Under the pieces are notes generated by a model that was not told the DNA's origin, did no database searches, and saw only the letters and a list, made by a program, of their open reading frames with translations. Both the position numbers and the translations under genes were made by a program. This document shows, in pieces, positions 22,375-33,379 of a stretch of 64,000 bases of DNA; position 1 is the first letter of the stretch, and every line of letters begins with the position of its first letter. This stretch comes from Ditylenchus dipsaci (taxonomy: Eukaryota > Nematoda > Chromadorea > Rhabditida > Anguinidae): the NCBI GenBank assembly GCA_004194705.1, contig SADC01000998.1, positions 124,001 through 188,000 on the forward strand, given 5' to 3'.

Positions 22375-22795
22375 AAAACACCCGTCAAAATCATTAAATC
22401 TCCCGTCAAATTTTTAAAAATTCTCCTTCTCAAAAAAATTCTCCTTTTTTTGCATTAACATTTAAAAATTCTCATTTTTTTGCATTAACATGTAGCCCTG
22501 AATCTCTAGTTTCTGATAAGCTATTAACTAGCTGGATACAATTTTGAAAAACGGGAGAAAAATTGAGTTTTTCAAAACTACCTTTTTTTAAATGAATTGT
22601 TCTCACACTTTTCAAAATTGTTTCGACCTAGTTGATAGCTTATCAGAAACTAGAAATTCAGGGCTACATGCTAATGCAAAAAAATAAAAATTTGAAAGGT
22701 ATACACCGAAAACGAGAACTTTTAAAAATTTGACGGGAGATTTAATGATTTTGACGGGAGATTTAATGATTTTGACGGGTGTTTTCACGGGCTGT
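22375..22795. mobile_element. Array-armed palindrome, CCCGTCAAA motif
   Basis: The left arm carries ACACCCGTCAAAATCATTAA then TCTCCCGTCAAA. The right arm carries TTTGACGGGAGATTTAATGA twice and TTGACGGGTGTTTTC. The centre contains the GTAGCCCTGAATCTCTAGTT motif and its complement. Related sequence is at about 60.53-60.99 kb. Confidence 0.6.
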
Positions 22796-23630
22796 AGGAA
22801 GTTTCGTAACAAGACAATTTCGTAAGAGAGAAGTTTCGTAAGAGCAAACTTTCGTGAGAAACTTTTTCGTATCAGCAAATTATCGAAAAAAATTTCACTG
22901 TTGATCAATTGTTTTAGTTAAGGATGTCTTCTTATTCATTTATTTCGACCTTTCTGTCACTGTTCGACAATTTGGACAGTTTTTTTACTCTATTAACTAT
23001 ATGAGCACACAATTTGGTGAGCATAGATCATATGATAACTGAGTTGATCCCAAGATTTTTTATGAGCTAGGAGGCCAGCTAAACTACCCAAGAGCATGAA
23101 AACAGACTCTGAGTTAGAAGTTATCTTTCATATAGTATACATAGCTCATCACTATCAGTGGCATGTATGGTGCAGTGGGTAAGTTGATGAGATGAATTTT
23201 TTTGAATTGGCCCAATTCGAAATGGCCCATTCTTCTCCTCCCCATCGACTGAGGTTTGATTCTGTGTAGCAAAAAACGACTTGTTAGCAATTATTTAATA
23301 CCTTGTTAGCGTTTTTTCTGATATTTTTTTTTGTTTTTTCTGATACTGATACAACTCATAGTAAACTTTAATTTTTGCATCTTTTGGCATAGTCAGATTT
23401 TGTAAAAAAAAAATTCCCATGATTGCGTAGGTGGGTGCTTAAAAAAATCTCTCCCTGCTGTTGATCAAAAAGAGAGACCGAGATTTAGACCGAGATTTTT
23501 TTGACGGTCATTTTTCTTCAAATTTACTTCATTTTTTGAAAATCTTTTTTTACTGAAAGATGCACGAATAAAAGTTGCCTAGAAAAGATGTGAATAGAAT
23601 ATTTACTTCTATTTATTTTTTTAGTTAAAA

Positions 23631-23812
23631 TACAGTCGAGTCTCGATTTAACGTACCCCAATTTAACGTACCCTTCGATTTAACGTACCCCTAGAGCCGG
23701 TCCCTCCAATAATAAACTCCGTCAAATTTACCCCCGATATAACGTACCCCTCGATTTAACGTACCCCTAGAGCCGGTTCCCAGGGGGTACGTTAAATCGA
23801 GACTCAACTGTA
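23631..23812. mobile_element. TA-flanked MITE, CAGTCGAGTCTCGATTTAAC ends
   Basis: CAGTCGAGTCTCGATTTAAC on the left and GTTAAATCGAGACTCAACTG on the right, with TA borders. Internally it repeats CGATTTAACGTACCCC. Such CAGT-starting ends with a TA target fit pogo/Tigger-type mobilisation. Confidence 0.8.
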
Positions 23813-23939
23813 ACTCTAGAAGTTGAGCGAGATTGGTACGAGATTTTTGGGAGCTACTTTAAAGGACCATTGCCGTCTACGGCCACGGAAATTTGGACTT
23901 TTTGAATTGGTGGGGGACAAATTGGGGTGGTAATTAATT

Positions 23940-24080
23940 TTGTCTCCAAGTTTCTGAAAAATGTCCCCAAATTGCTGAAAAATGTCCCCAAATGTGAAAT
24001 GTCCCCATATTGCTGAAAAATGTCCCCAAATTTCTGAAAAATGTTCCCAAATATTCTGAAATATGTCCCCAAATTTTTAT
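23940..24080. repeat. Tandem array, ATGTCCCCAAATTTCTGAAA unit
   Basis: About seven degenerate copies of a unit near 20 bases lie just upstream of the MULE transposase remnant. It could be the left subterminal array of that element, in keeping with the array-armed elements elsewhere, but no terminal repeat could be defined beyond it. Confidence 0.6.
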
Positions 24081-24129
24081 TCTTACCTATTTTTCATAAT
24101 ATCAGCTTTAAGTGTAATTTTTGATGCTG

Positions 24130-25257
24130 AGTCTGGTTTTTAACTTCCAGGTTCATGGCAATACTAAGGTTTTTAATGGCCACAAATTGAGAATGGGTGG
24201 TGTTATGAAGTGTTTTTTTCCGAGGGATCAAAGGTGGAAATTACAATCCGAGTGTGGTGATGGCCGATGGCGGTCAGGGCATCACATTGGGTATGTTTGT
24301 TGCTCATGACGTAAAATGATTTTACGCAAGATGATTTAAGGCGCAAGAAATGTGTGGCCGGATGCTAAGCGTGCAATGTGCAATTTTCACATGAAGGCAA
24401 ATCTGCGTAAGAAGATAAAGATCCTGGGCATTCCTAAGGAGGTCAGAGGGCATCTTTACTCGGACATTGACGTCTTGCAACAGGCTTCATCAATGATGGA
24501 ATTTCTTTTCGGTCTTTAAACTTTGCCCTTTGCCCTCATTTTTCAATATTTCATTCATGGTTTTAGCTGCGACTGCACTTTCTCACATTGGACAGGCAAG
24601 TACGCTGCTGACCATTTATGCACATGCTTCAAGGATTACTTCTTTTCAACGTGGGTGAATTCAAGCTTGTGTGGTTGGTTCGAAGGATTTTCTGCGTGCT
24701 ACTCTACGAACAATGGATTGGAATCTATGAACTGCGTTATGAAGGACTGCAGTACTCTTCGAAAACAACTTTTGATCCCGGCATTCCTTCGTACGGCTGA
24801 AAAAATGATGTCGAATTCTAGCAAAGATCCAGATCGTCAGGTAGCATGAATTTATTTATAGTCATTGAAGTTTTTACTGTTAATCGCTTAGGAGCCGGCC
24901 ATCTGTCCTAATATTTCGCCGGAAGTCTTCAAAGAGGCTCATCAGTTGGAGCAAGAGAAACGTCCGTTTTTCAGATATCCGCAGAACAATCATTTCGTAA
25001 TGCCTTCTTCCTCAGCTCGGGACAAGAATACAGCAGATCTCTACGAAAACTTCTACAGGGCGGCTGGACTTTCCTGCAATTGAAGGAATACAAGGCAGCA
25101 TTTCATGTTATCGTTCCGTCTCTAGTGTGGCCAAACCATTTTTCATGCTCTTGCAGTGTGGGTGGAAAAAAAGCGCATTGCAAACACTCTGTGATGGTGA
25201 TGAAAAAACAGGCCAAACGACTTATCCGCGCCAACAATTTTTTAACTGTTGTTTGAT
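24130..25257 (+). pseudogene. Mutator-like (MULE) transposase with SWIM zinc finger, degraded
   Basis: Family signatures appear in order but in different frames. VMADGGQGITL (about 24257) fits the second catalytic aspartate region. VWPDAKRAMCNFHMKANLRK (about 24349-24410) fits the CxxH block. ACYSTNNGLESMN (about 24700-24730) supplies the catalytic glutamate. A C-terminal SWIM finger, CSCSVGGKKAHCKH, lies at 25146-25187. MULE enzymes cut and paste elements with 8-11-bp target duplications, usually 9. Stops and frame changes separate the blocks (some gaps may be introns), and the N-terminus is missing, so the gene is probably dead. It lies between a GTCCCC array and a GGCCCAATT-motif array and is the only MULE source in the window. 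Confidence 0.85.
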
Positions 25258-25261
25258 TCAA

Positions 25262-25391
25262 AATCGTGGCTCATTTTGAAATTGGCCCGATTTCCATCGG
25301 AGTCCAATGATTGGACCAATTTGAAAATGGCCCAATTCGAAATGGCGCATTTTGCATTGGCACAATTCAAAATGGCCGAATTTTAAAATGG
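25262..25391. repeat. AATGGCCCAATT-motif array, 3' of MULE
   Basis: Degenerate copies of AAATTGGCCC and AATTCGAAATGGC follow the transposase remnant. The array continues after the nested element at 28740-28786 (GGCCCAATTTGAAATGGCCC then ATTCTTCTCCTCCCC), so together they form the right end of the MULE. A copy of the same end in the same orientation lies at 23205-23252. Confidence 0.65.
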
Positions 25392-25619
25392 CCCAAATTG
25401 GGCTGACATCAGACTGAGCCTTTCAAAATTCATTTTGTTGACAACTCAGCCTTTTGACAACTCAGACTTTTGACAATTCGGCTTTTTCAAATTCAAATTT
25501 TTGATTATCGTGTCTAAACAACATTGTAATTATTGACAACTCATCCGTATTTAGATTCGTAATGTTGTATATTCTTACTTATTAGCACCCATATATCTTT
25601 TCGGATGTATCTTCACTCT

Positions 25620-25860
25620 ATACCAGTGTTTTCAAAAATGAGAATACAGAATGAGAATGAGAATTTCTCATAATTCGGTTTTTTCATGAAAAATGCCAAA
25701 TCTGATATAGATGATCTATACTTAGAATTAAAAAGTAGATGTAGGTCATCCATATCAGATTTGGCATTTTTCCATGAAAAAATTGAGTTATGAGCAATTC
25801 TCATTCTGACAATTCTCATTCTCATTCTGTATTCTCATTCTCATTTTTGAAAACACTGCT
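25620..25860. repeat. GAGAATGAGAAT foldback
   Basis: CAGTGTTTTCAAAAATGAGA with the GAGAATGAGAAT array on the left pairs with ATTCTCATTCTC and TCATTTTTGAAAACACTG on the right. The inner arms (ATGATCTATACTTAGAATT and GATGTAGGTCATCCATATC) share the GTCATC-TATCAGATTTG theme with the hairpin at 40.28-40.37 kb. Confidence 0.6.
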
Positions 25861-25873
25861 CTTACTATATGTA

Positions 25874-26139
25874 TACCGTATTTACTGTATTAAGTCCCCA
25901 TGGAGAGTTATTTTTCAACCCTTAAAAAATCGGAAAAAAAATATTTCGATTTTGACATTTTGGGTGCTCAACCAAAATTAAAAAAGTGGAATCAGGTAAA
26001 CTCGCGGCAACTAAGAAAACGCAAAAAACAAATTTGCGAAATGTTCGCTCTAGGCTGAGATATAAGGTCCGTAGGGTGGGGACTTATTAGAGGGTGGGGA
26101 GTTATTAGAGGGTGGGGAGTTAATACAGTAAATACGGTA
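25874..26139. mobile_element. TACCGTATTT MITE, copy 3
   Basis: TACCGTATTTACTGTATTAA and TTAATACAGTAAATACGGTA, with TA borders inside a TATACTATATGTA context. Subterminal CCATGGAGAGTTATTTTTCA on the left, and repeated GAGGGTGGGGAGTTATTA on the right. Confidence 0.83.
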
Positions 26140-26154
26140 TACTATATGTATATG

Positions 26155-27282
26155 CTACACGGCGTGTCAAACTGGTCAAAAACACGAATTCCAGTTTTCC
26201 TCTCAGGACTAAAAAATTCAAAAATTTTTTCGATCCATTTTTTGCCGATATTTTAGTGCTAGCAGATGAATGTATTGATCGCTGTTTCTTGTGCATCATT
26301 TTGCGTCAAGTTTGGACTTAAAAGAAAGCGGAAAGCATGCTCTACAAAACTATAGACAACAATTCCAAATAATTAAAAATTTCCATCCATAATTAAGCCG
26401 TTTAAAAATGCGTGAAATTTGCTCAAATTTTGGTGTTTTTGTTTTGGCTCTAATTCTGTCCAAAAGTCGAATTTTGGCAAACCATCCGTAATTATTAAAG
26501 CTCCGGGTCTCGGCTATCCAATGCACTTTGAATTTTTGAAAAAAGTTGAAAACTCGCGATTTCCCAGCGCGCCGAATTTTGGTCGCAATTTTTTCCTCGA
26601 AATTTAATGGACTTTTAAAACGTGTGGCGGCCCATTATTCTTAACAAATATGGTTGATGTTAAGTATTGAAAAAAAGCCTTAGACTCTCCGCTTTCGTTT
26701 GAGTATTTACTGAGCTGAACATGTTTTAAAAATTTGATCTAGTCACACGTTTTAAAAGTCCATTAAATTTCGAGGAAAAAATTGCGACCAAAATTTGGCG
26801 CGCTGGGAAATCGCGAGTTTTCAACTTTTTTCAAAAATTCAAAGTGCATTGGATAGCCGAGACCCGGAGCTTTAATAATTACGGATGGTTTGCCAAAATT
26901 CGACTTTTGGACAGAATTAGAGCCAAAACAAAAACACCAAAATTTGAGCAAATTTCACGCATTTTTAAACGGCTTAATTATGGATGGAAATTTTTAATTA
27001 TTTGGAATTGTTGTCTATAGTTTTGTAGAGCATGCTTTCCGCTTTCTTTTAAGTCCAAACTTGACGCAAAATGATGCACAAGAAACAGCGATCAATGCAT
27101 TCATCTGCTAGCACTAAAATATCGGCAAAAAATTTTTGAATTTTTTAGTCCTGAGAGGAAAACTCAAAAACTCAAAAAAAAATAGCAAAAAATGCAAGCC
27201 AGACAAAAAATTTCGAAAAATTTTTTGTCTCGCAACGAAAAGAGGTAATTCGTGTTTTTGACCAGTTTGACACGCCGTGGCT
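26155..27282. mobile_element. Large palindrome, CACGGCGTGTCAAACTGG ends
   Basis: CACGGCGTGTCAAACTGGTC on the left pairs with GACCAGTTTGACACGCCGTG on the right. The arms stay nearly identical for several hundred bases (for example CCATCCGTAATTATTAAAGC and its complement), with the centre near 26.68 kb. The same 62-codon open frame therefore appears on both strands, which is an artefact of the palindrome. It is flanked by TATACTATATGTATATG on both sides, but that sequence is low in complexity. Confidence 0.7.
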
Positions 27283-27369
27283 ATACTATATGTATATGGC
27301 CATTGGTTGGAGCTTCGAACCAGCAACCTTGGTGATGAGTATATGGACCTCTTCACCAATCAAACACTC

Positions 27370-27735
27370 GAAATTATAATAAAAAATAAGGTATGCGCCC
27401 AGGTGGATTTGAACCAGCAACCTCTGCATCACCCCTTAGAATCGCTCAGAACCCCATCCAGAGAGACCAAACCAAGTGGTCGTCCACTTGGATCGAAATT
27501 TTTTTTCAAGGTTTTTCGGGTTCCAAAACAATTTTGTGCACTAAGTCGACCACGCTGAAGATGGTTTGATAGTGGTAAAATCACGTTTTATCGAGAAATT
27601 TTTGAGTTATTGCTAATTCTTGATTTTGAAAAATTGATTTTGAAAAAAGGGGTTCTGAGCGATTCTAAGGGGTGATGCAGAGGTTGCTGGTTCAAATCCA
27701 CCTAGTCACGTACCTTATTTTACCATAATTTTAGA
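27370..27735. mobile_element. Inverted repeat carrying B-boxes in both arms
   Basis: GGTGGATTTGAACCAGCAAC on the left and GTTGCTGGTTCAAATCCACC on the right, each containing a perfect tRNA B-box. They continue into CTCTGCATCACCCCTTAGAA and its complement. The interior AAACCAAGTGGTCGTCCACTTG is shared with about 39.40 kb. Confidence 0.6.
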
Positions 27736-27739
27736 TATA

Positions 27740-28265
27740 AAAAGACAAGCGCTTGACTTTTCAGGTCATTTGGGTGGATATACCCCTACTCTGGAGTTAC
27801 CTGGATATCAACCTGTCCAGGTGGTAACCACCATAAGTTTGGGTTGGGTAGATAAAACTGCTTTTTCGGTCTTGACAAGCCCAATTCCTCACACAAATTT
27901 TAGTTTGGAAAAATTGATTTTTCATTTAAAATTAACCATTTTATTTTAGGCCATCCAGTTGGATGGCCAGGTGGTACCACCTGGCGAGGTGGTACCTTAA
28001 AGTTGGAGCGTGTGAAATCTCAACTTTGGACTTAAAAAAATCCAATCACTCACACAATTTTAAGTTAGAAAAACATGTTATTTTTTATTCTTAGAAATTT
28101 TAACTTTCAGGCCATCCAGGCGGATATTCATCTGACCAAGAGTAACCCACCGCACGTTTGGGGTTTTGCGTGGGTGAAATATTGATTTCGGTCTTAACAA
28201 ACCTGATTCTCCACACACTTTTAAGTTAGAAAAACATGTTATTTTTTATTTTCAAGAAATTTTTA
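27740..28265 (+). repeat. Three diverged tandem units, about 180 bases
   Basis: Blocks resembling TCACACAATTTTAAGTTAGA, then TTTCAGGCCATCCAGGTGGAT, recur three times with diverged spacers. Similar sequence (CCCACACAATTCTAAGTTAG, GTCCTAACAAACCCG) is at about 39.70-39.83 kb. No coding signal. Confidence 0.5.
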
Positions 28266-29147
28266 TTTCTCATTTATGGGTTTGATGTTTAGGGCGGTTT
28301 GAGGGTATTCGAGGTGGTTTGCGATGGTTTGGGACGGTTTGGAGTGGTTCGGACACAATCTAAAAAAAATTCTAAAAGAAACTTAAAAATCTGCCTTGAT
28401 CCCTCCTGTTGTTTGAAAAAAGTTTTATTTTGGGAAAACGTCTATGCGCTAGGGTTGTTGGCGGTCGTTTTTTTGGTACCCCGCCGGTTATTTCTTAACA
28501 ACAGAGATATGAACAATATGTCGTCTGAGATACAGAATGAATGAATCCTCGTTCGAATGAGCTAACAAAAATTTGAATGATGATTCGAATGAATCGTCTT
28601 AAGACGAATTTCGAAAGTTCGAATTTCGATTTTCCGAATTGTCAAAAGGATGAGTTGTCAAAAGGCTGAGTTGTCAAAAGGCTGAGTTGTCAACAAAATG
28701 AATTGTGAAAGGCTCAGTCTGATGTCAGTCCCCAAATTGAATAGGCCCAATTTGAAATGGCCCATTCTTCTCCTCCCCTAGTCGATTTGCTGCAAAATTA
28801 CGATATTTCGCTGCATAATTTTGTGATGCTCATTTTAATGCCTTCAATGTGGTTTTTGTCCTAACACGAATATTTGAATTGCTCGATGTTGTTTAACTCG
28901 CATAAACTTACCGTTTTGATGGTTGCTTGATTTGTTTAAAGGGGATGCCCGCGCGCGACACTGGAAAAAACTCGGGGACCAGTGCCTAAATGCCAAAAGC
29001 CGTTCCGAATGCCAAAAGAAATCCGTCCGAAAAACGATCTAATCCACGGAAAACAACTTCTGGCACTTGGACATAGTAGTGTCTTTTTCCTTTGAAAATT
29101 TTCGATTGAGTTCGTCTGCAGTTTTGTGCCCATATAATCTGGGTTCA

Positions 29148-29774
29148 TTTAAGGGGGGGGGTAACTTTATACACGCATCGCCTTTTGTCGAAAGTTCTAG
29201 TCCCTCTGGGGGGTGTTTTAATTTAATTTTTAGTAAGTTTCTTGACTTTTAGGTCCGAAAATCATAGGGCAATCGATTTCAACTGTTTTCAGCACTGATT
29301 TGTTGTCATCAACTGCCTCAATTTTGCGATTTTTGACAATGAATACCAAAATTAAAGAAAACTAGCCAAAATGATGCGTAGTAGTAACAGAGGTTTTTTT
29401 TTGCGATTTCAATTTACATTATTTTATACAACCGTATGCTGAAAAGACGGCAAGAAGCAGGGCTACATTTTGAGTGTAAGGTTGCAAATGAGTATGTAAA
29501 TTAAAATTGGGCAAAAACGTCACTTCCAGGATACTACCGAAAAGTACTGGTATAGTCCTATCGAGGATTTTACCGAATTGGATTTTTTATATTTTAGCCC
29601 TAACTTTATACCAACTTTTTATCTGTATGATAGCTCATATGAAAGCCCAGAACCTTGGCTACATTTTGACACTAAATTTGTAAATAAAAGAAGAAAAAAT
29701 GAGGTTATCAGTCAGTGGTAGTCGAACCTGCGACCTATGGCGATGCATATATAAAATTCCCCCACCCCCTTTAA
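29148..29774. mobile_element. TTAA-type element with tRNA B-box in arm, copy 2
   Basis: TTTAAGGGGGGGGGTAACTT on the left and AATTCCCCCACCCCCTTTAA on the right. The arms contain ACACGCATCGCC and GGCGATGCATAT. The right arm carries GTAGTCGAACC (29718-29728), the reverse complement of a B-box. It is the sister of 18207-18831 and ends about 160 bases before the COX5B start. Confidence 0.65.
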
Positions 29775-29920
29775 GGTCAGATTTAATGTAAAACTGTTGT
29801 CAAGCGGATGGCAAAGAATGGCTAGTCCAACCTTTTTTTTAGTAATGGTGGTATCCGCAATAATATTTCAAAAAACCTATTAAAATTTGGAGCTCTTTAA
29901 CTTTTATTCTAAACTAATGG

Positions 29921-29933
29921 TTTTAGAGTCAGA
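29921..29933 (+). promoter_or_regulatory. Candidate trans-splice or 5'-UTR acceptor of COX5B
   Basis: TTTTAG ends 7 bases before the ATG at 29934. A splice acceptor this close to a start codon suits spliced-leader addition, or a 5' untranslated intron. MFSD13A shows the same arrangement. Confidence 0.45.
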
Positions 29934-30863
29934 ATGTCCTTGCAACTTGCGGCTCGAACTGTGCTGGCCAAAGCGAAGAGTGTCTCGCCTTCAGCTATTG
30001 GTATGGTGGCTCCAATGAGCAAGCAATCCTCCCGCAACTATGCTTCTGAAGCTGACCCTACCGATTATGGACACTGTAAGTTGAATAGTAGATAAATAAG
30101 TAAGCCATAAGTCCATGCTTGGTTTGTCTACTCCGTCATGGAGATAAATTTTTATTTTTAGACCCGGATCCATTGCAACATGCTCAGGGTGGTCAAAGAG
30201 AGACTTATCTTGCCCGTCTTCGCGGAAGTGACGTCAGTTTTTTAACTTTGCTTCAAATATTTCATAATTGTAGAGTTGTTCGAAAAGTCATTAATTTCAA
30301 GGAAATCATGGGGTCTTACTTTCATTTTTTTATTTTGATAAGTACGACGGGAATGATGTTTTGAACTGCTGTGAAGGGCCCTTGACCGACCTTACAAATT
30401 TTCAAGCAAATTTTTCGTTATTATTGACTTTATCGCACCACTGTAAAGAGCACATACCTCAGTTATGCTCTTTTTTTGATTTCAGCGCTATGAGCCGAAA
30501 ATCTTCTATCGTGCTGAAAATTCTACACGTGCCGAGCGTAAGTTTCCAAACTTTTCTTGCATTCTTTCATTAGATCAACCTGATTCTAGCCAATCTCGTT
30601 CCATCTACTGAACCTGTTCGTTTGGTCGGCTGTTTGTGTGAGTGCTACTCGCCAAGCTTATTTTTTGGATACAGAGAGTCTCGTTTTTAATTTAGGTGAG
30701 CCTGACAGTGGTTACTTGAAGTTCTGGGCGGTGCGCAAAGGAGGACCAAGGCGTTGTGTGAGTTTCTTACGTCTTTCTGTTCTTTTCGATGTGAAAAGTA
30801 TTCATTTTTTAGGAGTGTGGTCATTGGTTCCAGTGCGTCGATCAAGAAGGTGGCGGATACTAA
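29934..30863 (+). CDS. COX5B: Cytochrome c oxidase subunit 5B, mitochondrial
   Basis: Six exons: 29934-30075, 30162-30232, 30486-30537, 30590-30637, 30696-30757, 30813-30863. All phases agree and give 141 residues. The N-terminus (MSLQLAARTVLAKAKS, then SSRNYASEAD) looks like a mitochondrial targeting peptide. The mature part has YPDPLQHAQGGQRETYLARL, then PNLVPS, LVGCLCE and RRCECGHWFQCVD near the C-terminus. The CxC and CxCGHWF cysteines match the zinc site of COX5B. The protein is a nuclear-encoded structural subunit of complex IV in the inner mitochondrial membrane, facing the matrix. Introns are 52-253 bases. AATAAA lies at 30967-30972, about 100 bases after the stop. Length is normal for the family and no damage is seen. 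Confidence 0.95.
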
Positions 30864-30966
30864 GAGGTGATGAAAGTTCTATCAATCAGCAGAAAAATCG
30901 CCCTGAAATAGTTTCATTCTTCTTGTAATTGTTCCTAAAGTAGGGAATTCTTTGTTCCTCTGTATG

Positions 30967-30972
30967 AATAAA
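30967..30972 (+). terminator. Polyadenylation signal of COX5B
   Basis: A canonical AATAAA about 104 bases after the COX5B stop codon. Confidence 0.6.
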
Positions 30973-31410
30973 TTGAAATAGTGTGAAATGATAAATAGAC
31001 TATGTCAAGGGGGCTGGTTGTTTCTTCTAGTATGAATAATCGAAGTAAGGATATTAAAGTATTTTTCCATAGTTGACCCGAGTTTAAATTTAAAACGAAG
31101 AAAGTTATGAGTAAACCTGCACGCTCTAAAAAATCGGCGCCGGACATTCTTAAAATCAGTGCAAGGCGCCGCTGCCTCTCGAAAATCGGCGCCGGAACCG
31201 AATTGTGTTAAATGTATAATTTTTTGTCGCCACGATGGTGTAAGAAGAATTCTAAAAATCATACAGTGCACGCTCGATATAAGATCATTCGATATAACAT
31301 AAATTCCGATATAACATACTTTTTTGAATCTACCGTAGAGCTTCTAATAAAACGACATGCTCTATTTGAACGACATGCTCTAATTGAACAACAGGGGTCG
31401 AGGCTAAAAT

Positions 31411-31850
31411 TAGTGGGTGGACCAGTTTCGAAATACACGCCCCAGTCAATTTTGGTATACCCACCCCAGTTAATTTTGTAATACACCACTTATTTTACCC
31501 CACAATGAAAGCTTAGAATGTTAGCTACACAATGGTGTGAAAATTAATCGGTTTAGTTAACAAAAATCAATTTATTTTGATTAAAATAGCCTCGAACCAA
31601 AATAGCCTCGAACCGAAAATACAAGAAATGATTCGAGGCTATTTTAATTAAAAAATTGATTTTTACTAACTAAACCGATTAATTTTCACACCATTGTGTA
31701 GCTAAAATTCTAAGCTTTCAATCGTGGAGTAAAATAAGTGGTGTATTACAAAATTAACTGGGGTGGGTATACCGAAATTGAGTGGGGTGCGTAAACCGAA
31801 ATTGACTGGGTGTGTATTCCGAAATTTAGCCAGTGGGGTAAATTGTTGCA
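31411..31850. mobile_element. Array-armed palindrome, ATACCCACCCCAG motif
   Basis: The left arm has TACACGCCCCAGTCAATTTT and TACCCACCCCAGTTAATTTT. The right arm has the complementary GGGGTGGGTATACCGAAATT and GGGTGTGTATTCCGAAATT. The centre near 31610 repeats ATAGCCTCGAACC. It is nested in the preceding element. Confidence 0.6.
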
Positions 31851-32199
31851 TTTTTTGCAGTAAAGTCAAAAACAAATTTGGAGGTTGAAAAATAGAACGA
31901 CATGTCGTTCTATTAGAGATTTTACGGTAATAGGATTCAAGTTATACAGAACCTCGATACAACATGGTTTCGCTATAGCGATATAACATAACTTTAAGCC
32001 GGTCCCTTGAGTTATGTAATACAGTCGACGCTCGATATAACGAACCCCTGGGAACCAGCCGCAGGGGTTCGATATATCGAGCGTTCGTTATATTCGAGCG
32101 TACGTTGAATCGAGCGCCCTTGACCAAAATTTTTTTAGGAGTCCGTTGTATCGAGAGTTTATCCTAAAAACTACATTTTTTTACAAATATACAACATTT

Positions 32200-32291
32200 G
32201 GTTCTTTTCCTTTATCCGGATGACCTCTATGAAATATTTATAGAGTAATAGAGGTCTTTTATAGAGGTCATCCGGATAAAGGAAAAGAACC
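32200..32291. mobile_element. 92-base GGTTCTT micro-MITE with 8-bp TSD
   Basis: GGTTCTTTTCCTTTATCCGG and CCGGATAAAGGAAAAGAACC form a near-complete hairpin flanked by CAACATTT on both sides (32192-32199 and 32292-32299). A 91-base relative is at 57389-57479. Confidence 0.8.
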
Positions 32292-33379
32292 CAACATTTT
32301 TAGTACATGAATAAGCTGGAAGAAAAACAGGACTATTTTTTCTCTCAATAGTTTCTTTGGCTGTAATTATAGTCGTGTTGTGGGGTCAACATTTTAGGGT
32401 CGACATTTTGAAAGTACCAAAATATCAATTTTTTGAAGGAAAAGCGCCAAATATTATGTGATACAAGATGGCTTTAACAGAAATTCAAAATTCTGTCTCT
32501 ACAAAATTTAGCAAAATTCGACCCCTATGTTGACTTAGTTGACCTCAACACTTTTTACAGAAATTTTTTTTTACGTCAAAGTTTCATAATTCACCCGCAA
32601 AGACTGCCTATATTTTCGTGCACAGCTCAAAAAATGGAAAAGGATAATAAATATTAAAATAAACAAATAATAAGAAAATCATTTACATTTTTTGAATTCA
32701 ATAAAATGTTGACCCTAAATGTTGAATCCGACTATAATCACGGCCTTTCACAAAGAACTAATTATGTTGATCGCACTTCCGAATGATTGCTGGGTCAACA
32801 TCATGTCTTTATGTTTTGTGGAACAATGAAGCGGCGCATCATGCTAACAGCGCTCATGATCTATTTGTCAAACGTGAAAAATGAATAATAAGACACAAAA
32901 GCTAGAAACAAAATGACTGTGGTGGTTCCTATTCATAGTCTGATTGCTCCTAAATGGGCAAGGTCCAACGACATGTGATCAAGCGGGAATCGTGTTTTAT
33001 ACATAAAAATATTCTCGCGAGAATAATTTATTTACAATAAATATAATTTTGAAAAATGAAACTAGGAAAAACTTAGGGCCATTTTTAAACGCTAAAATTC
33101 CTTGCCAGACCCTGAAAATTAAATGAAAAAAGTTAGCCTATATTTATAACAAATCCAACCAAACCAAAAAAGTTAGTTCGTTATATCGGGCGTTCGTTAT
33201 ATCGAGCGTCGACTATACCGAGCGTGCACTGTACTGTTAATGCTTCAAGATTTCAATAAAATAGTTAAAAAAATTTAGTACTGCAGCGAGTACCTGGAGC
33301 TGGGCACCGCTACAAATACAATATTTCCTTACCGGGAGCCGACGCCCGTGCAGGTGTAGGAAATTCTTAGTATACCATG

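Larger units (their letters stand above)
25401..28730. mobile_element. Array-armed 3.3-kb element with perfect 9-bp TSD
   Basis: Ends GGCTGACATCAGACTGAGCC and the matching GGCTCAGTCTGATGTCAGTC are flanked by CCCAAATTG on both sides (25392-25400 and 28731-28739). Behind the ends, both arms carry an array of TTGACAACTCAGCCTTT-type units in inverted orientation (left about 25440-25490, right about 28650-28700). The interior contains other insertions. The 9-bp duplication and ends suit MULE mobilisation. It interrupts the terminal array of the damaged MULE. Confidence 0.85.
31263..33233. mobile_element. TA-flanked composite element, CAGTGCACGCTCGATATA ends
   Basis: TACAGTGCACGCTCGATATA on the left and TATACCGAGCGTGCACTGTA on the right. 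It holds a nested palindrome (31411-31850), an internal CAGTCGACGCTCGATATAAC end near 32022 and a 92-base micro-MITE. The CAGT ends with TA suggest pogo/Tigger-type mobilisation. Confidence 0.65.

Noticed and set aside
26419..26951. Identical 62-codon frames on both strands
   Set aside because: They are the two arms of one palindrome, with no start context or domain.
26155..27282. A 17-bp target duplication (TATACTATATGTATATG) around the large palindrome
   Set aside because: The sequence is a short-period repeat already present next to the adjoining MITE, so the match may be pre-existing.
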